Source: Leptospira sp. WS58.C1 (GTDB lineage Bacteria > Spirochaetota > Leptospiria > Leptospirales > Leptospiraceae). From it: 64,000 nt of DNA. Below, piece by piece: positions 28,834 through 39,140 of this stretch; position 1 is the stretch's first letter, and the number at the start of each line of letters is the position of its first letter. The translations under genes were made by a program, and so were the position numbers. The DNA lies in contig NZ_CP162137.1 in assembly GCF_040833995.1 (NCBI RefSeq), positions 310,001 through 374,000 of the forward strand, given 5' to 3'. The notes beneath the pieces are model-generated. The model was given only the letters and a program-made list of their open reading frames with translations, did not search any database and was not told where the DNA came from.

Positions 28834-29586
28834 TTATTCCACATTTTCTGCAACAGGGAAGGTCAGATGGAACGGAGAAGCTGCTATTCCTGTTTTTATT
28901 CCTCCACCTTTGATAAAGTCCGGAAAGATCGTTTCGTCCGACCAAACGGATTCTATCCTTGCGAATTTTCCTTTGCCTGTACCAATAAACGCAGTGCTTA
29001 GTTTGGAACCATCTTCCGCTTTTTGTAATAGAACATAAGGAAGGATCGATGTGCTTACCGGAAAATGAAAACCTAATGTGCGGATCTTAATTTTGAAAAA
29101 AGATTTTCCGTTTCTTGCAACTTCGATCTTAGTTACTGAGCCTTCTTTTTTCCATACGAAGTCTGCTCTTTCTTTTGGGATTGCCCAGTTGCGAATTCCT
29201 TCGTCTACAGAAGTTTGGCTAGATACAAAAATGCGGGTGATCCTTTTGTAATTTGTGCCCTTGTGTTCGAAATTTCCGGGAATGTATAAAAGTTCATAAT
29301 AAGGCCCTACATCGGATCTTTCATAGTTCACTAACATCAAAGAACCGAGTCCTCCTTTGAAGGACTTACGATCTTCTTCATCCAAGAATGCCATTTCAAA
29401 ATTGTAGGACTTCCTACCGAATAGCGGGAACAGGAATCCTTCTCCTGTTAATGACCAGGGGGCCGGAAAATGTCTCTTAGGGGACTGGGATTTGCTCTTA
29501 CCATTTGTGGCTTTTTTGGGAGATTGCTGTGTGGTTTTTGAGGCTTTAGCCTTTGATTTAACCTTGGAAGAGGCGGTTGCTTTCAT
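28834..29586 (-). CDS. Acetoacetate decarboxylase-like protein with Lys-rich N-terminal tail
   Basis: 250 residues. The first 38 are Lys/Ser/Thr-rich and probably disordered. The rest fits the acetoacetate decarboxylase superfamily: APWSLTGEGFLFPLFG, GPYYELLYIPG, TRIFVSSQTSVDEG and RNWAIPKERADF, where the Lys in IPKE is a candidate Schiff-base residue. Many family members are not decarboxylases, so the reaction is open. Same strand as the ceramidase but upstream of it, 57 bases apart; divergent from a TetR gene. Confidence 0.7.
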   Translation of the reverse strand: MKATASSKVKSKAKASKTTQQSPKKATNGKSKSQSPKRHFPAPWSLTGEGFLFPLFGRKSYNFEMAFLDEEDRKSFKGGLGSLMLVNYERSDVGPYYELLYIPGNFEHKGTNYKRITRIFVSSQTSVDEGIRNWAIPKERADFVWKKEGSVTKIEVARNGKSFFKIKIRTLGFHFPVSTSILPYVLLQKAEDGSKLSTAFIGTGKGKFARIESVWSDETIFPDFIKGGGIKTGIAASPFHLTFPVAENVE

Positions 29587-29702
29587 TCTGGGGGTCCGTT
29601 TCTATCTTTTTTCTATCCTATCCTAGGAAAATCCCCAAATTTGAAAAGGAAACTCTTGAACATCCTGCCTATTTTTGGGATAACTGGACAATGGGGACGA
29701 TA

Positions 29703-29726
29703 TTCGAGCCGTTCTCGGCTTTCGAA
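29703..29726. promoter_or_regulatory. Inverted repeat upstream of TetR gene
   Basis: TTCG-AGCCG-TTCT-CGGCT-TT-CGAA: 5-bp and 4-bp arms nested around a 4-base centre, 20 bases before the TetR start and in the divergent gap. It could be the operator of the regulator next to it or a simple hairpin. Confidence 0.3.
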
Positions 29727-29745
29727 TGTCCCGAAGGCAAAAAAT

Positions 29746-30363
29746 ATGACTGCAGTAGCTGCTCCGCGTCCTAGAAGGCGCACTAGAAATAGTTTAAATA
29801 AAGAATCCATCGTCCAGGCGGCTTTGGATATATTGAACGAAGAAGGAATTGATGGGCTGTCCATGAGAAGGATCGCCGAAAAGTTGGATTGTAGTGTAGC
29901 AAGCCCTTACTCGCACTTTAAAAGCCAGCAAGATATCATCAAAATTATCATTTCCCAAGGAGAAGCTCAGTTAACCGAAACTCTGAGAGCTTCCAGACTG
30001 AACGGAAAAAATTCCTATGAAAAATTGACCCTAATTGCAAGAGCTTATTACGATTTTTCCGGGAATAACCAAGAATTACATAAGGTAATGTTCAACACCG
30101 TTCACGGGCATATGCACAGAAAGGCTTTTCCGAAACTTCCAACCAGTTATCGGGTATTTTTGGAAACTATCCGAGCGGGCGTTAGGTCGGGAGAATTCAA
30201 GATTAAAGAAGAAGATTATCCCTCTCTCGCACGAACGATGTATTCTTGGATGTATGGGATCATTGTTTTGGACATGACCGGAATGTTGAAAAAAAGAGGG
30301 ATCGGCGATCCACTGGACGAAGGCTTTTTATTTTTCCGGAAAATTCTTTTAGATAAAGAATGA
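29746..30363 (+). CDS. TetR/AcrR-family transcriptional regulator
   Basis: 205 residues from MTAVAAPRPRRR. N-terminal helix-turn-helix: IVQAALDILNEEGIDGLSMR, then RIAEKLDCSVASPYSHFKSQ. A C-terminal TetR_C-like ligand domain follows (WMYGIIVLDMTGML). ATG 29746 with GAAGGC upstream is preferred; an upstream TTG frame adds 35 residues unlike the family. The stop overlaps the hydrolase start by 4 bases (ATGA), so it likely controls that gene and perhaps the divergent ADC-like gene. Confidence 0.87.
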   Translation: MTAVAAPRPRRRTRNSLNKESIVQAALDILNEEGIDGLSMRRIAEKLDCSVASPYSHFKSQQDIIKIIISQGEAQLTETLRASRLNGKNSYEKLTLIARAYYDFSGNNQELHKVMFNTVHGHMHRKAFPKLPTSYRVFLETIRAGVRSGEFKIKEEDYPSLARTMYSWMYGIIVLDMTGMLKKRGIGDPLDEGFLFFRKILLDKE

Positions 30364-31280
30364 GAAAGAAACTTCTCATAACCTTAGCGGTAATTGTACT
30401 CATCGTACTTACCGCTTTGCCGCTTGTCTGTTCCCGGGAAAAAATCGAATTAAACGAATCGGTACGCTCCGGAGTCTCCGGTCAATTTGCGGAACTCCCT
30501 TTGGGTTGGACCCATTTCGAATTGTCCGGACCGGAAAAGGGTGATCTTGTAGTTTTAGTACACGGATTTTCCACTCCTTATTTTATCTGGGATCCGGTCC
30601 AAAAATCGCTGACGGATGCGGGTTATAGAGTTTTACGTTTCGATCTATATGGCAGAGGTTATTCCGATCGGCCGGATACGGTTTATAATTTCGACCTGTT
30701 TACTGCTCAGATAAATGATCTATTGAATTTTCTGCATATAACCGAGTCTTTCGATATAATGGGATTATCTATGGGCGGTCCTATCGTCGCTCATTATGTT
30801 TCTAAATATCCGGAGCGAACTAAAAAAATAGTCTTAATAGATCCGTTTACTTCGAAAACGAATACGTTTCCTTTAAATGTTCCTTTAATTGGAGAATATT
30901 TGAACTCCGTTGTTTATATTCCTTCTTTGACCAAAGGAATCTCCGCCGATTTTGTGGATCCTTCCAAAGTCCCAAGCGATTGGGTGGAAAAATACGAGAC
31001 CCAATTGAGTTTTAAAGGTTTTGGAAGAGCCATCCTTTCTACGATCCGAAATATTATTTCTCTCGAGCCTAAACCTGAATTCGAAAAATTGGCGTTAACC
31101 AAAAAACAAGTATTGGTTTTTTGGGGTGACCAAGATCGCACAACTCCGTTAGAAAAAGGAGAGTATGTAAAGGATTTATTGAAGGCGGAATTCGTTTTGG
31201 TAAAGGATGCCGGGCATCTACCTCATATAGAAAAGCCGGAAGTGGTCCTTCCGGCTATTTCTAACTTTTTATCCAAGTAG
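30360..31280 (+). CDS. Alpha/beta hydrolase with N-terminal membrane anchor
   Basis: 306 residues. A hydrophobic N-terminus (LLITLAVIVLIVLTALPLVC) acts as anchor or signal peptide, with Cys near its end as a possible lipidation site. Hydrolase motifs: LVHGFSTPYFIWDPV (oxyanion), GLSMGGPI (nucleophile Ser), FWGDQDRTTP (Asp), and DAGHLPHIEKP (His). The reaction is unknown. Translationally coupled to the TetR gene before it. Confidence 0.88.
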   Translation: MRKKLLITLAVIVLIVLTALPLVCSREKIELNESVRSGVSGQFAELPLGWTHFELSGPEKGDLVVLVHGFSTPYFIWDPVQKSLTDAGYRVLRFDLYGRGYSDRPDTVYNFDLFTAQINDLLNFLHITESFDIMGLSMGGPIVAHYVSKYPERTKKIVLIDPFTSKTNTFPLNVPLIGEYLNSVVYIPSLTKGISADFVDPSKVPSDWVEKYETQLSFKGFGRAILSTIRNIISLEPKPEFEKLALTKKQVLVFWGDQDRTTPLEKGEYVKDLLKAEFVLVKDAGHLPHIEKPEVVLPAISNFLSK

Positions 31281-31291
31281 ATAATAAATTT

Positions 31292-31627
31292 TCAATATTT
31301 AGCCAAAGAGGGATCCACCTCGTCGGAATACAAAAGGATCCCACCTTCTAAGTTAAATACTTTGGAAAAACCTGTGGATTTTAAAAATCCGCAAGCATTC
31401 GCAGATCTTGCTCCGGAACGACAATATACTATAATTTCTTTTCCGGAAGATTTCCAAGAGTCCAATTCTCCGATCCTTGCAGGCAATTCGGAGACAGGGA
31501 TCAAAAGATCCGTTCCTTCGATTGTGCAGATTTCCTGCTCGTTGGGGTTTCGCACATCCAGGAGGTAAAAATCGTCGTTTCCTGATTTTCTGGTATCTAA
31601 TCTATTTTTTAATTCTTTCGGATTCAT
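31292..31627 (-). CDS. Rhodanese-like domain protein
   Basis: 111 residues, one rhodanese domain. LLDVRNPNEQEICTIEGTDL is the CH2A motif and VYCRSGARSANAC holds the active Cys of the loop. Single-domain cytoplasmic rhodaneses carry persulfide sulfur. Begins 20 bases after the ABC-F gene on the same strand, so probably co-transcribed, and converges on the hydrolase. Confidence 0.9.
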   Translation of the reverse strand: MNPKELKNRLDTRKSGNDDFYLLDVRNPNEQEICTIEGTDLLIPVSELPARIGELDSWKSSGKEIIVYCRSGARSANACGFLKSTGFSKVFNLEGGILLYSDEVDPSLAKY

Positions 31628-31647
31628 TCAGTCTCCTATATGATCAA

Positions 31648-33588
<1,941 letters not shown>

Positions 33589-33609
33589 GGTTCCAAGGAA
33601 TATTGAGGT

Positions 33610-33633
33610 CCCTCCGCACGAGTCCGCGGAGGG
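33610..33633. promoter_or_regulatory. Strong GC hairpin in front of the ABC-F gene
   Basis: CCCTCCGC (33610-33617) and GCGGAGGG (33626-33633) form a perfect 8-bp stem with an 8-base loop, between a small upstream gene and the ABC-F start at 33588. On the minus strand no T run follows, so it is an incomplete terminator or a leader element rather than a clear stop. Confidence 0.4.
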
Positions 33634-33657
33634 TTTTGCGGGATTTGAAAGTAGTGC

Positions 33658-33822
33658 TTACTTCTTATTAGCGAGTTCTTCTTTTCTCGCTTTAAGATGT
33701 TGTACGTACTTGCTCGTTTCCCCGTTCATCTTCTCGACTGCGTTCTTTAAAGCTTGGTCAAGCTCCCCAGCGCTCATCTTGTTGATCTTTTTGTTCTTCT
33801 TTTCGGCTGTCTCTTCAGACAT
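33658..33822 (-). CDS. Small charged hypothetical protein
   Basis: 54 residues from MSEETAEKKNKK, highly charged and helical (GELDQALKNAVEKMNGE). GGAAGG lies 5 bases upstream of ATG 33822, a strong site that decides the start over the longer frame to 33852. Length and charge recall nucleoid- or ribosome-associated small proteins, but no function is assigned. Upstream of the ABC-F gene on the same strand. Confidence 0.65.
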   Translation of the reverse strand: MSEETAEKKNKKINKMSAGELDQALKNAVEKMNGETSKYVQHLKARKEELANKK

Positions 33823-33929
33823 AGGTACCTTCCGATGCGTTCGTATTGCCAAAATTTACGGAAATACCCCTTTCGACAACCTATTTTGGTCCTGACCCAG
33901 ACTTCCTGACTTAAGGAAGATAAATTAGA

Positions 33930-34421
33930 ATGGAAATATGTCCGGATTGGAGTTCAATAGGATGCAGATTCGGCATGTTATATAATTTATTTCAAACGAA
34001 AGAGGGTTTAGGACCCTTATTTCTTCGTCTTGGCTTTGCGATTTGTATTTTTCCGCATGGATCCCAGAAAGCACTGGGTTGGTTCGAAGGCTCCGGGTTT
34101 TCTGCCGCGATGGACTATTTTACGGAGACCCTAGGTGTTCCGTATTTCTTGGGAATTCTGGTTATTGTTTTTGAATTCGTAGGTACTATCGGTTTAGCCT
34201 TTGGATTTTTAACCAGGTTCTGGGCCTTAGGACTGGCAATTACTTTGATCGTTGCAGGTTTCACTCATAAAGATTACGGCTTTTTTATGAACTGGTTCGG
34301 GGACAAAGGGGGAGAAGGTTTCGAATACCATATTTTGGCGGTCTCTGCAGCTCTTTCGCTTTTGTTTCGAGGAGCAGGATCTTTCTCTTTGGATAAAAAA
34401 TTAGGAGAATGGTCCGTTTAA
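33930..34421 (+). CDS. DoxX-family membrane protein
   Basis: 163 residues with four hydrophobic helices. LFLRLGFAICIFPHGSQKAL, GVPYFLGILVIVFEFVGTIG, and ALGLAITLIVAGFTHKDYGF match the DoxX pattern. AAGGAAG with 10-base spacing supports ATG 33930, though the first 15 residues (MEICPDWSSIGCRFG) are unusual and an internal ATG at 33975 would give a more typical start. Family proteins are linked to respiratory or thiosulfate-related functions; role here unknown. Confidence 0.85.
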   Translation: MEICPDWSSIGCRFGMLYNLFQTKEGLGPLFLRLGFAICIFPHGSQKALGWFEGSGFSAAMDYFTETLGVPYFLGILVIVFEFVGTIGLAFGFLTRFWALGLAITLIVAGFTHKDYGFFMNWFGDKGGEGFEYHILAVSAALSLLFRGAGSFSLDKKLGEWSV

Positions 34422-34495
34422 GAACCTTTCCCTGCGAACTCCGGTCTTTTATACGGGTTTCCGGAGAGGCACCTATATGCAGTATGCAGGCATAA

Positions 34496-34525
34496 AAAAA
34501 CCCGGAAAAATAATTCCGGGTTTTT
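34496..34525. terminator. Bidirectional terminator between DoxX and FecR genes
   Basis: CCCGGAA (34501-34507) pairs with TTCCGGG (34514-34520) around a 6-base loop, flanked by an A run on the left and TTTTT on the right, so it works in both directions for the convergent genes. Confidence 0.85.
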
Positions 34526-34551
34526 AACTTAAGAAGTTCTATTAATTTTTC

Positions 34552-35598
34552 TTAATAGATGATCTTTTCGACAGAGTTCTCATCCAGGATATAAGATCCT
34601 TTCAGGGTCTGAACGATCAGCTTTCCTTTTTTCTGAGAAACCACAACACCTCTTATTTCACGGCCGTCTTTCATTATGATATGTTCTATACTCTTATCAT
34701 AAAGTTCTTCCAGCTCTTGTTCGGTCTTAGCGGTTTTTAAGTTTTGAGTGCTTGCTAAAACTTCTTTGTCTAAGCCGTTCAAGTTTTTGCGCATGTCGCC
34801 GTATTCAGGACCTTCATTTTTAGCGCGTTTTTGATCTTCGACCAAAATCACTTTTTCATCCGTGACTATGATCAATCCGCCGGTAATTAAAGCTCTTTCC
34901 GTCTTGTCGTGGATCAATGGGGTCACTTCGACTGCACCTTCGACTACGAATACCGAAGATTCTTTATCGGAAGCGTTCACTTCGAAAGAAGTTCCCCGAA
35001 CAGCGGCAACCACAGTAGGTGTATCTACGAAGTAGTTTGCGTTTTTCTTTTCTTTCTCGACTAGGTTCAGGATCTTACCTGACATTAGGGAGATCCTAAT
35101 TTGAGAAGAGTCCGTTTGTCTTAAACTTTTGAGAATTAACTCGGAGTTTTCTTTTAAACGGATCACACTAGAATCAGTCAGACCGATATCGATCGATCCA
35201 CCTTTACCTGTTACGATCTTATCGCCTTCGCTAAGTATATCGCCTAAATGTAATGTTACGGGAGCTTCTTTTACATTTTTTGCGTCACCTTTAACGAATA
35301 CGACTGCCGCTTTAAGCAGTGTGCCTTCCGCAACCGGTGCAGCTTCTTTTTTGAAAATCGTAAAATAAGTTCCGGCTCCGATCCCTACGAATAAGATTGC
35401 TGCCGCAGCTAAGAACCATACTTTATTTTTGGAGCCGCCCAGTTGAACTACATTGTCCTTAGTAGGAGATTGCATGATATTTGCCTCCACAGAGAAGCGA
35501 GGAGACATGCCGATCCATTTTGGATCGAAGTCCGGTGCCTTAGAATCCGGTAGAGTCTTTTTGAGGAGCTCTGCGAATGTTTGGAATTCAGGGTTCAT
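34552..35598 (-). CDS. FecR-domain membrane protein, partner of the ECF sigma factor
   Basis: 348 residues. Short cytoplasmic N-terminus (about 1-65), one membrane helix (VWFLAAAAILFVGIGAGTYF), FecR domain (about 95-230, with LHLGDILSEGDKIVTGKGG and VAAVRGTSFEVNAS), a helical linker, and a C-terminal small beta domain starting KDGREIRGVVVSQ. AAGAGG sits 9 bases before the second Met codon, deciding start 35598; the first ATG touches this site. Downstream of the sigma gene, so likely its membrane regulator. No TonB receptor is nearby, unlike classical fec systems. Confidence 0.82.
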   Translation of the reverse strand: MNPEFQTFAELLKKTLPDSKAPDFDPKWIGMSPRFSVEANIMQSPTKDNVVQLGGSKNKVWFLAAAAILFVGIGAGTYFTIFKKEAAPVAEGTLLKAAVVFVKGDAKNVKEAPVTLHLGDILSEGDKIVTGKGGSIDIGLTDSSVIRLKENSELILKSLRQTDSSQIRISLMSGKILNLVEKEKKNANYFVDTPTVVAAVRGTSFEVNASDKESSVFVVEGAVEVTPLIHDKTERALITGGLIIVTDEKVILVEDQKRAKNEGPEYGDMRKNLNGLDKEVLASTQNLKTAKTEQELEELYDKSIEHIIMKDGREIRGVVVSQKKGKLIVQTLKGSYILDENSVEKIIY

Positions 35599-35767
35599 TC
35601 TTTCCATCCTCTTTACCGTATCCTTTAGTTCCGGGCCAGTTCACATTGTCCTGCCCGCTCAGTTGGATCAACAAACTGAAGGTTGGTACCTTGCTCATTT
35701 TTTTGAGCTCGGATGGCTTTTTTGACGAAATGAATTGATTGTTCGAAATACATAATAAGCGAAAATC

Positions 35768-36322
35768 CTAGGATTTTAGAAAAGAAGAAGGTTGAATACC
35801 TCTCTTCTTTCCCTCTTGTAAAAGTTGCTTTTCGGCCCTTTCTAAGAGCCTGGAAACCCCGGATACGGATAAATCCAAAACGGAGGCAATCTCTTCCAAT
35901 TTACAACCTTGAGAATAACGCAGCTCTATAGCGGTCTTTTGTTCTTCCGGTAAGGTGCTCAATAATTCGCTTACGATCTTTCCGAGATTCTGGGCTTCCA
36001 TCTCGTCCAGGACCTGGCTTTCGGGCCCCTGGCCTTTGGAGCCGAATAAAGAAGAAGTTTCCTCTCCAACGAGAGCAACGTTCTTTTGATAATAGGATTT
36101 TCCGTGGTTAATCATTAGGTTTCTAGAGATCCTGAATAAGATCATCCTGGAGACCTGCTCATCCGGTAGTTCCTTGCCGGAATAATGTTTAAAGAAGTTC
36201 AAAAAGGTGTCTTGTAATAGATCCAAGGCAGTGGATTCATCTTGGACAGAGCGCCGAATAAATGAAAACAAGTGGTCCTTGTTTTTATTGTATAGTTTTT
36301 CGAAAAACAAGGTTTCAGACAC
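35768..36322 (-). CDS. ECF-type RNA polymerase sigma factor
   Basis: 184 residues. Region 2 in LFSFIRRSVQDESTALDLLQ and DTFLNFFKHYSG; region 4 helix-turn-helix in LPEEQKTAIELRYSQGCKLE and EIASVLDLSVSGVSRLLERA. GTG start. Separated by 169 bases from the FecR gene that follows and divergent from a membrane protein gene. The FecR partner suggests signal-controlled activity from outside the inner membrane. Confidence 0.88.
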   Translation of the reverse strand: MSETLFFEKLYNKNKDHLFSFIRRSVQDESTALDLLQDTFLNFFKHYSGKELPDEQVSRMILFRISRNLMINHGKSYYQKNVALVGEETSSLFGSKGQGPESQVLDEMEAQNLGKIVSELLSTLPEEQKTAIELRYSQGCKLEEIASVLDLSVSGVSRLLERAEKQLLQEGKKRGIQPSSFLKS

Positions 36323-36391
36323 GGTAGAATAGAAATTTTTTTCTATTGGTCTTTTTTCAAGTAAATTCGGTTTTTTCTTGTAGAAAGCAAT

Positions 36392-36405
36392 CCGTTTTAA
36401 AACGG
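36392..36405. promoter_or_regulatory. Perfect palindrome in divergent promoter region
   Basis: CCGTTTTAAAACGG, 14 bases, perfectly self-complementary, 70 bases from the sigma gene start and 57 bases from the divergent gene. Candidate operator. Confidence 0.45.
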
Positions 36406-36412
36406 TTATAGG

Positions 36413-36431
36413 CAGACAATTTTAGTGTCTG
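36413..36431. promoter_or_regulatory. Spaced inverted repeat in divergent promoter region
   Basis: CAGACA-7 bases-TGTCTG, lying 8 bases after the preceding palindrome and 30 bases before ATG 36462. The spaced form differs from the neighbouring palindrome, so two separate binding proteins are possible. Confidence 0.4.
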
Positions 36432-36461
36432 TAGTCCTAAACCAAAGGGATTTAAGATAAC

Positions 36462-37262
36462 ATGCCTTATCGTTGGCTTTTTGCAATTTGTTTCCTTACT
36501 GTCACCCATTCCATTTTTGGCTCTAGCCTAACCTTAAAAAACGGAAAGGTACTGCAAGGGAAGGTAGTAAACCAAACCCGTACGGAAGTTCAGATCGAAG
36601 TGGATGGAAAGGTTCTAACCATTCCAAAAACCGAGATTGCCGAATTGAACTTAAAAGATACCCCTAAACCGGAAGTGAAAAAGGATCCTGTTAAACCTAA
36701 AGAGGAGCCTAAAAAAACCGAGGAAGAACTGGTCCAAAGATGGTACCATAAGCCTCGCTGGAATTATTCACTTAGGTCCGCAGTTGTTCCCGGTTGGGGA
36801 ATTTGGAAGGCTGATAAAAAATATCATGCTGCGGCTGCATTTGTAGCTGTTTTAGGGACAGCCTACCTGGCTGTGAAGGCTCAGAACGATTTCGGGGCTG
36901 CCAAAAGTGCTTACGAGGAGAATGCTAGAAATTATTTCATATTTGCACTGAACGACCCGGTTCTTTCCTTACCTGCAAATACCGCTCAACGTTTGATCGG
37001 AGCATTTATCATTAACAAGGGAGCTTTTAATCATTACCAGAACCTTGCGGAAGAATCGAATAACTTCCAATACTTGTTCGGGATCGCCTACGGGTTACAG
37101 CTTTTTTATTCTTATTATTTAGGAGTAAAAGCGGAGCAAGGAGTTGCAGAAGGACCCAGTTCCGGCTTTCGGTTCAGCCTGGCTCCTTCTTACCAGCCAA
37201 TGACTGTTGGAGGCAACGGTTTGGGTTGGAATGGGGAACTCAAATACGAGATCCGATATTAA
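36462..37262 (+). CDS. Exported/membrane protein with N-terminal beta domain shared with the FecR protein
   Basis: 266 residues with a signal peptide (LFAICFLTVTHSIFGSS). A small domain starting KNGKVLQGKVVNQ (about 24-65) aligns with the C-terminal domain of the neighbouring FecR protein (KDGREIRGVVVSQ). Then a Lys/Pro/Glu linker, SLRSAVVPGWGIWKADKKYH (DUF5683-like turn) and hydrophobic segments, ending in GELKYEIRY with a terminal aromatic as in outer-membrane proteins. Divergent from the sigma gene and a likely target of it. Function unknown. Confidence 0.7.
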   Translation: MPYRWLFAICFLTVTHSIFGSSLTLKNGKVLQGKVVNQTRTEVQIEVDGKVLTIPKTEIAELNLKDTPKPEVKKDPVKPKEEPKKTEEELVQRWYHKPRWNYSLRSAVVPGWGIWKADKKYHAAAAFVAVLGTAYLAVKAQNDFGAAKSAYEENARNYFIFALNDPVLSLPANTAQRLIGAFIINKGAFNHYQNLAEESNNFQYLFGIAYGLQLFYSYYLGVKAEQGVAEGPSSGFRFSLAPSYQPMTVGGNGLGWNGELKYEIRY

Positions 37263-37314
37263 AGACTGGATAAAAGTTATTTATAACCGAAAGGTCCCAC
37301 TTCCATCCAGTAAT

Positions 37315-37356
37315 AAAAAAACTCGGATCACCTATGTAAATATCCGAGTTTTTTTA
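37315..37356. terminator. Bidirectional terminator
   Basis: ACTCGGAT (37321-37328) pairs with ATCCGAGT (37342-37349), with an A run before and a T run after, extending the stem to about 14 bp. It separates the convergent membrane-protein and lipoprotein genes. Confidence 0.85.
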
Positions 37357-37373
37357 TTTAGAATCCTTTCCTG

Positions 37374-39008
37374 TTACTGGATTACAGTAACAGGAAATTC
37401 TATACCGCTTGCATCCGTAGGATAAATGGTAGAAGTTCCGCCGATAATATTGCCGCCAAAATCCGGATCAAATAGGAAGATCGCATCACTCGATTCGTTT
37501 CCTACGCTGATAAAGCATGCGTTCGTTCTACATGTAATGGAAGACCCTAAAGTTTGGCTAGGGCTAGGGCCGCCGCCGCCAGCTCCTATCTCAGAATCAG
37601 AATAATCCGTAGGAGTTCCTACTGCACCGGAAGAAATCGTAACAGGAAGATCGGACACCTCGTTGTAAGTTCCTCCGACGTCCGCACATACCGAGTCATA
37701 AGAGATCAAAAGATTTGTGATACTTGCTATTGCTGCGGAGGAGATCATATATTGGTCTCCTCCGCCTTCTGGGCCACATCCGTAAGGATTTGTTTCCGTT
37801 CTCATAGTTGCAGGAGTGGTCTGGAAATTTTTAGAACTTTTTAAAGTGGAACCACTGATATTTCCGGAACCGTCCGTTTCCGTTTGACTGAAGAATAACC
37901 AGGTATTTGAACCTTGTGCAAGTAAAGAAGGATAATCTAAAGCGAGTGAATCGGTGCCGTTTACGGCAGAATAAGTTCTTACGGAAGTAGCTGATCCGGT
38001 TGAGAAGCTGAAAACGGTTAATGAATTTGCACCTCCGCTAGTTCTTTGTCGGAATGCCGTATTATAACTGCTACCGTTCCAAATTACGTCCGCATTAAAA
38101 TAACTGGTACTTGTGGAAGAAGAAATGGTAGTCGCAGTTCCTATAAGCGCTCCAGTAGAAGCATTGATCCTTTGGTATTTTGCAGCCCTTGTTGAGGCCG
38201 ATTCTGTCCAGACGATCGCAAATTCCCCGCTCGGATTATATGCAGCAGAGACCTTGCCGATGGTTACACCGGCTCCGGTATAAATCGTGAATGCCGCAGC
38301 AAGTGCGGTAAGTGTTATATCGTAAAGTTGCCCTCTAATCGTTGTGTCTGCCGACTTCCACACTAATAGATAATTGGTCCCATTCCAGACCAATTCGGGA
38401 TCAACAGAGCTTGGTGTTCCCCCGACTGCAACTGCGAAGTTTTCCGTTACCGTATAGGGAGAAGAGGAGTGATTTACTCCGAACAATCTCAAGACGGGGA
38501 CGGAGCTATTGTTCTTCCAACCTGCAGCGATCGCTAATTGTCTCTCACAAACAACGGTGGCGGTTCCAGTTGTTCCAGCCGTACCGCTTGCATTTGATGT
38601 AATATTACAGGTCTGACCTTGGGTATAGGAACCTAACGTTATCGAATAAGAATTTCCACTTGGGAGTTCTGTGGAAAAAGAATAAGAACCGTTTGCACTT
38701 AACTGAAGGGTTTGGGTCGTACTAGTTGTCGAATCCGATAGAGTAAGATTCAGATCGGTGGAAGTAACATCCACATACCCGCTGAGAGAAATGTTTACCG
38801 GAGAAGTTCCTTCTGAGTTTCCAAAATTGCCGAATACTCCAAAATTACCGTCGGAAAGTAATGCGCCGATAGCGGAAGAACTGGCGTCTATATTGATAGC
38901 TTTGGCATCGTTACAACCTTGTAACAATAAGAATGATAAAAGAAAACATCCCTGAATTATTAAATAAAATCCGTTTATAGCCTTGTTTGTATCCAGGAAT
39001 CTTTTCAT
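37374..39008 (-). CDS. Surface lipoprotein, array member 1 (beta-propeller-like body)
   Basis: 544 residues from MKRFLDTNKAING; GGAG precedes this ATG, and the longer frame to 39056 is not needed. Lipobox FLLLQGC followed by NDAKAINIDASSS, the motif shared with the next three genes. A Ser/Thr-rich beta domain (about 55-150, SGYVDVTSTDLNLTLSDS) leads into repeated ELVWNGTNYLLVWKS and VIWNGSSYNTAFRQ units typical of propeller-like or NHL-type blades. No DUF1554 end, unlike its neighbours. Transcribed last in the array. Confidence 0.75.
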   Translation of the reverse strand: MKRFLDTNKAINGFYLIIQGCFLLSFLLLQGCNDAKAINIDASSSAIGALLSDGNFGVFGNFGNSEGTSPVNISLSGYVDVTSTDLNLTLSDSTTSTTQTLQLSANGSYSFSTELPSGNSYSITLGSYTQGQTCNITSNASGTAGTTGTATVVCERQLAIAAGWKNNSSVPVLRLFGVNHSSSPYTVTENFAVAVGGTPSSVDPELVWNGTNYLLVWKSADTTIRGQLYDITLTALAAAFTIYTGAGVTIGKVSAAYNPSGEFAIVWTESASTRAAKYQRINASTGALIGTATTISSSTSTSYFNADVIWNGSSYNTAFRQRTSGGANSLTVFSFSTGSATSVRTYSAVNGTDSLALDYPSLLAQGSNTWLFFSQTETDGSGNISGSTLKSSKNFQTTPATMRTETNPYGCGPEGGGDQYMISSAAIASITNLLISYDSVCADVGGTYNEVSDLPVTISSGAVGTPTDYSDSEIGAGGGGPSPSQTLGSSITCRTNACFISVGNESSDAIFLFDPDFGGNIIGGTSTIYPTDASGIEFPVTVIQ

Positions 39009-39140
39009 TTTAGTTCTCCATTGCGAAGAAGGGAAAATTCGGGTAGTTTTCCCCATAACAAAGGTAACAACCTAACTTAAACTCTTTGATCTTTTTTTTT
39101 TCGATGGAATAATTTTTTTACTAAAAAGTATCGGAAATGG

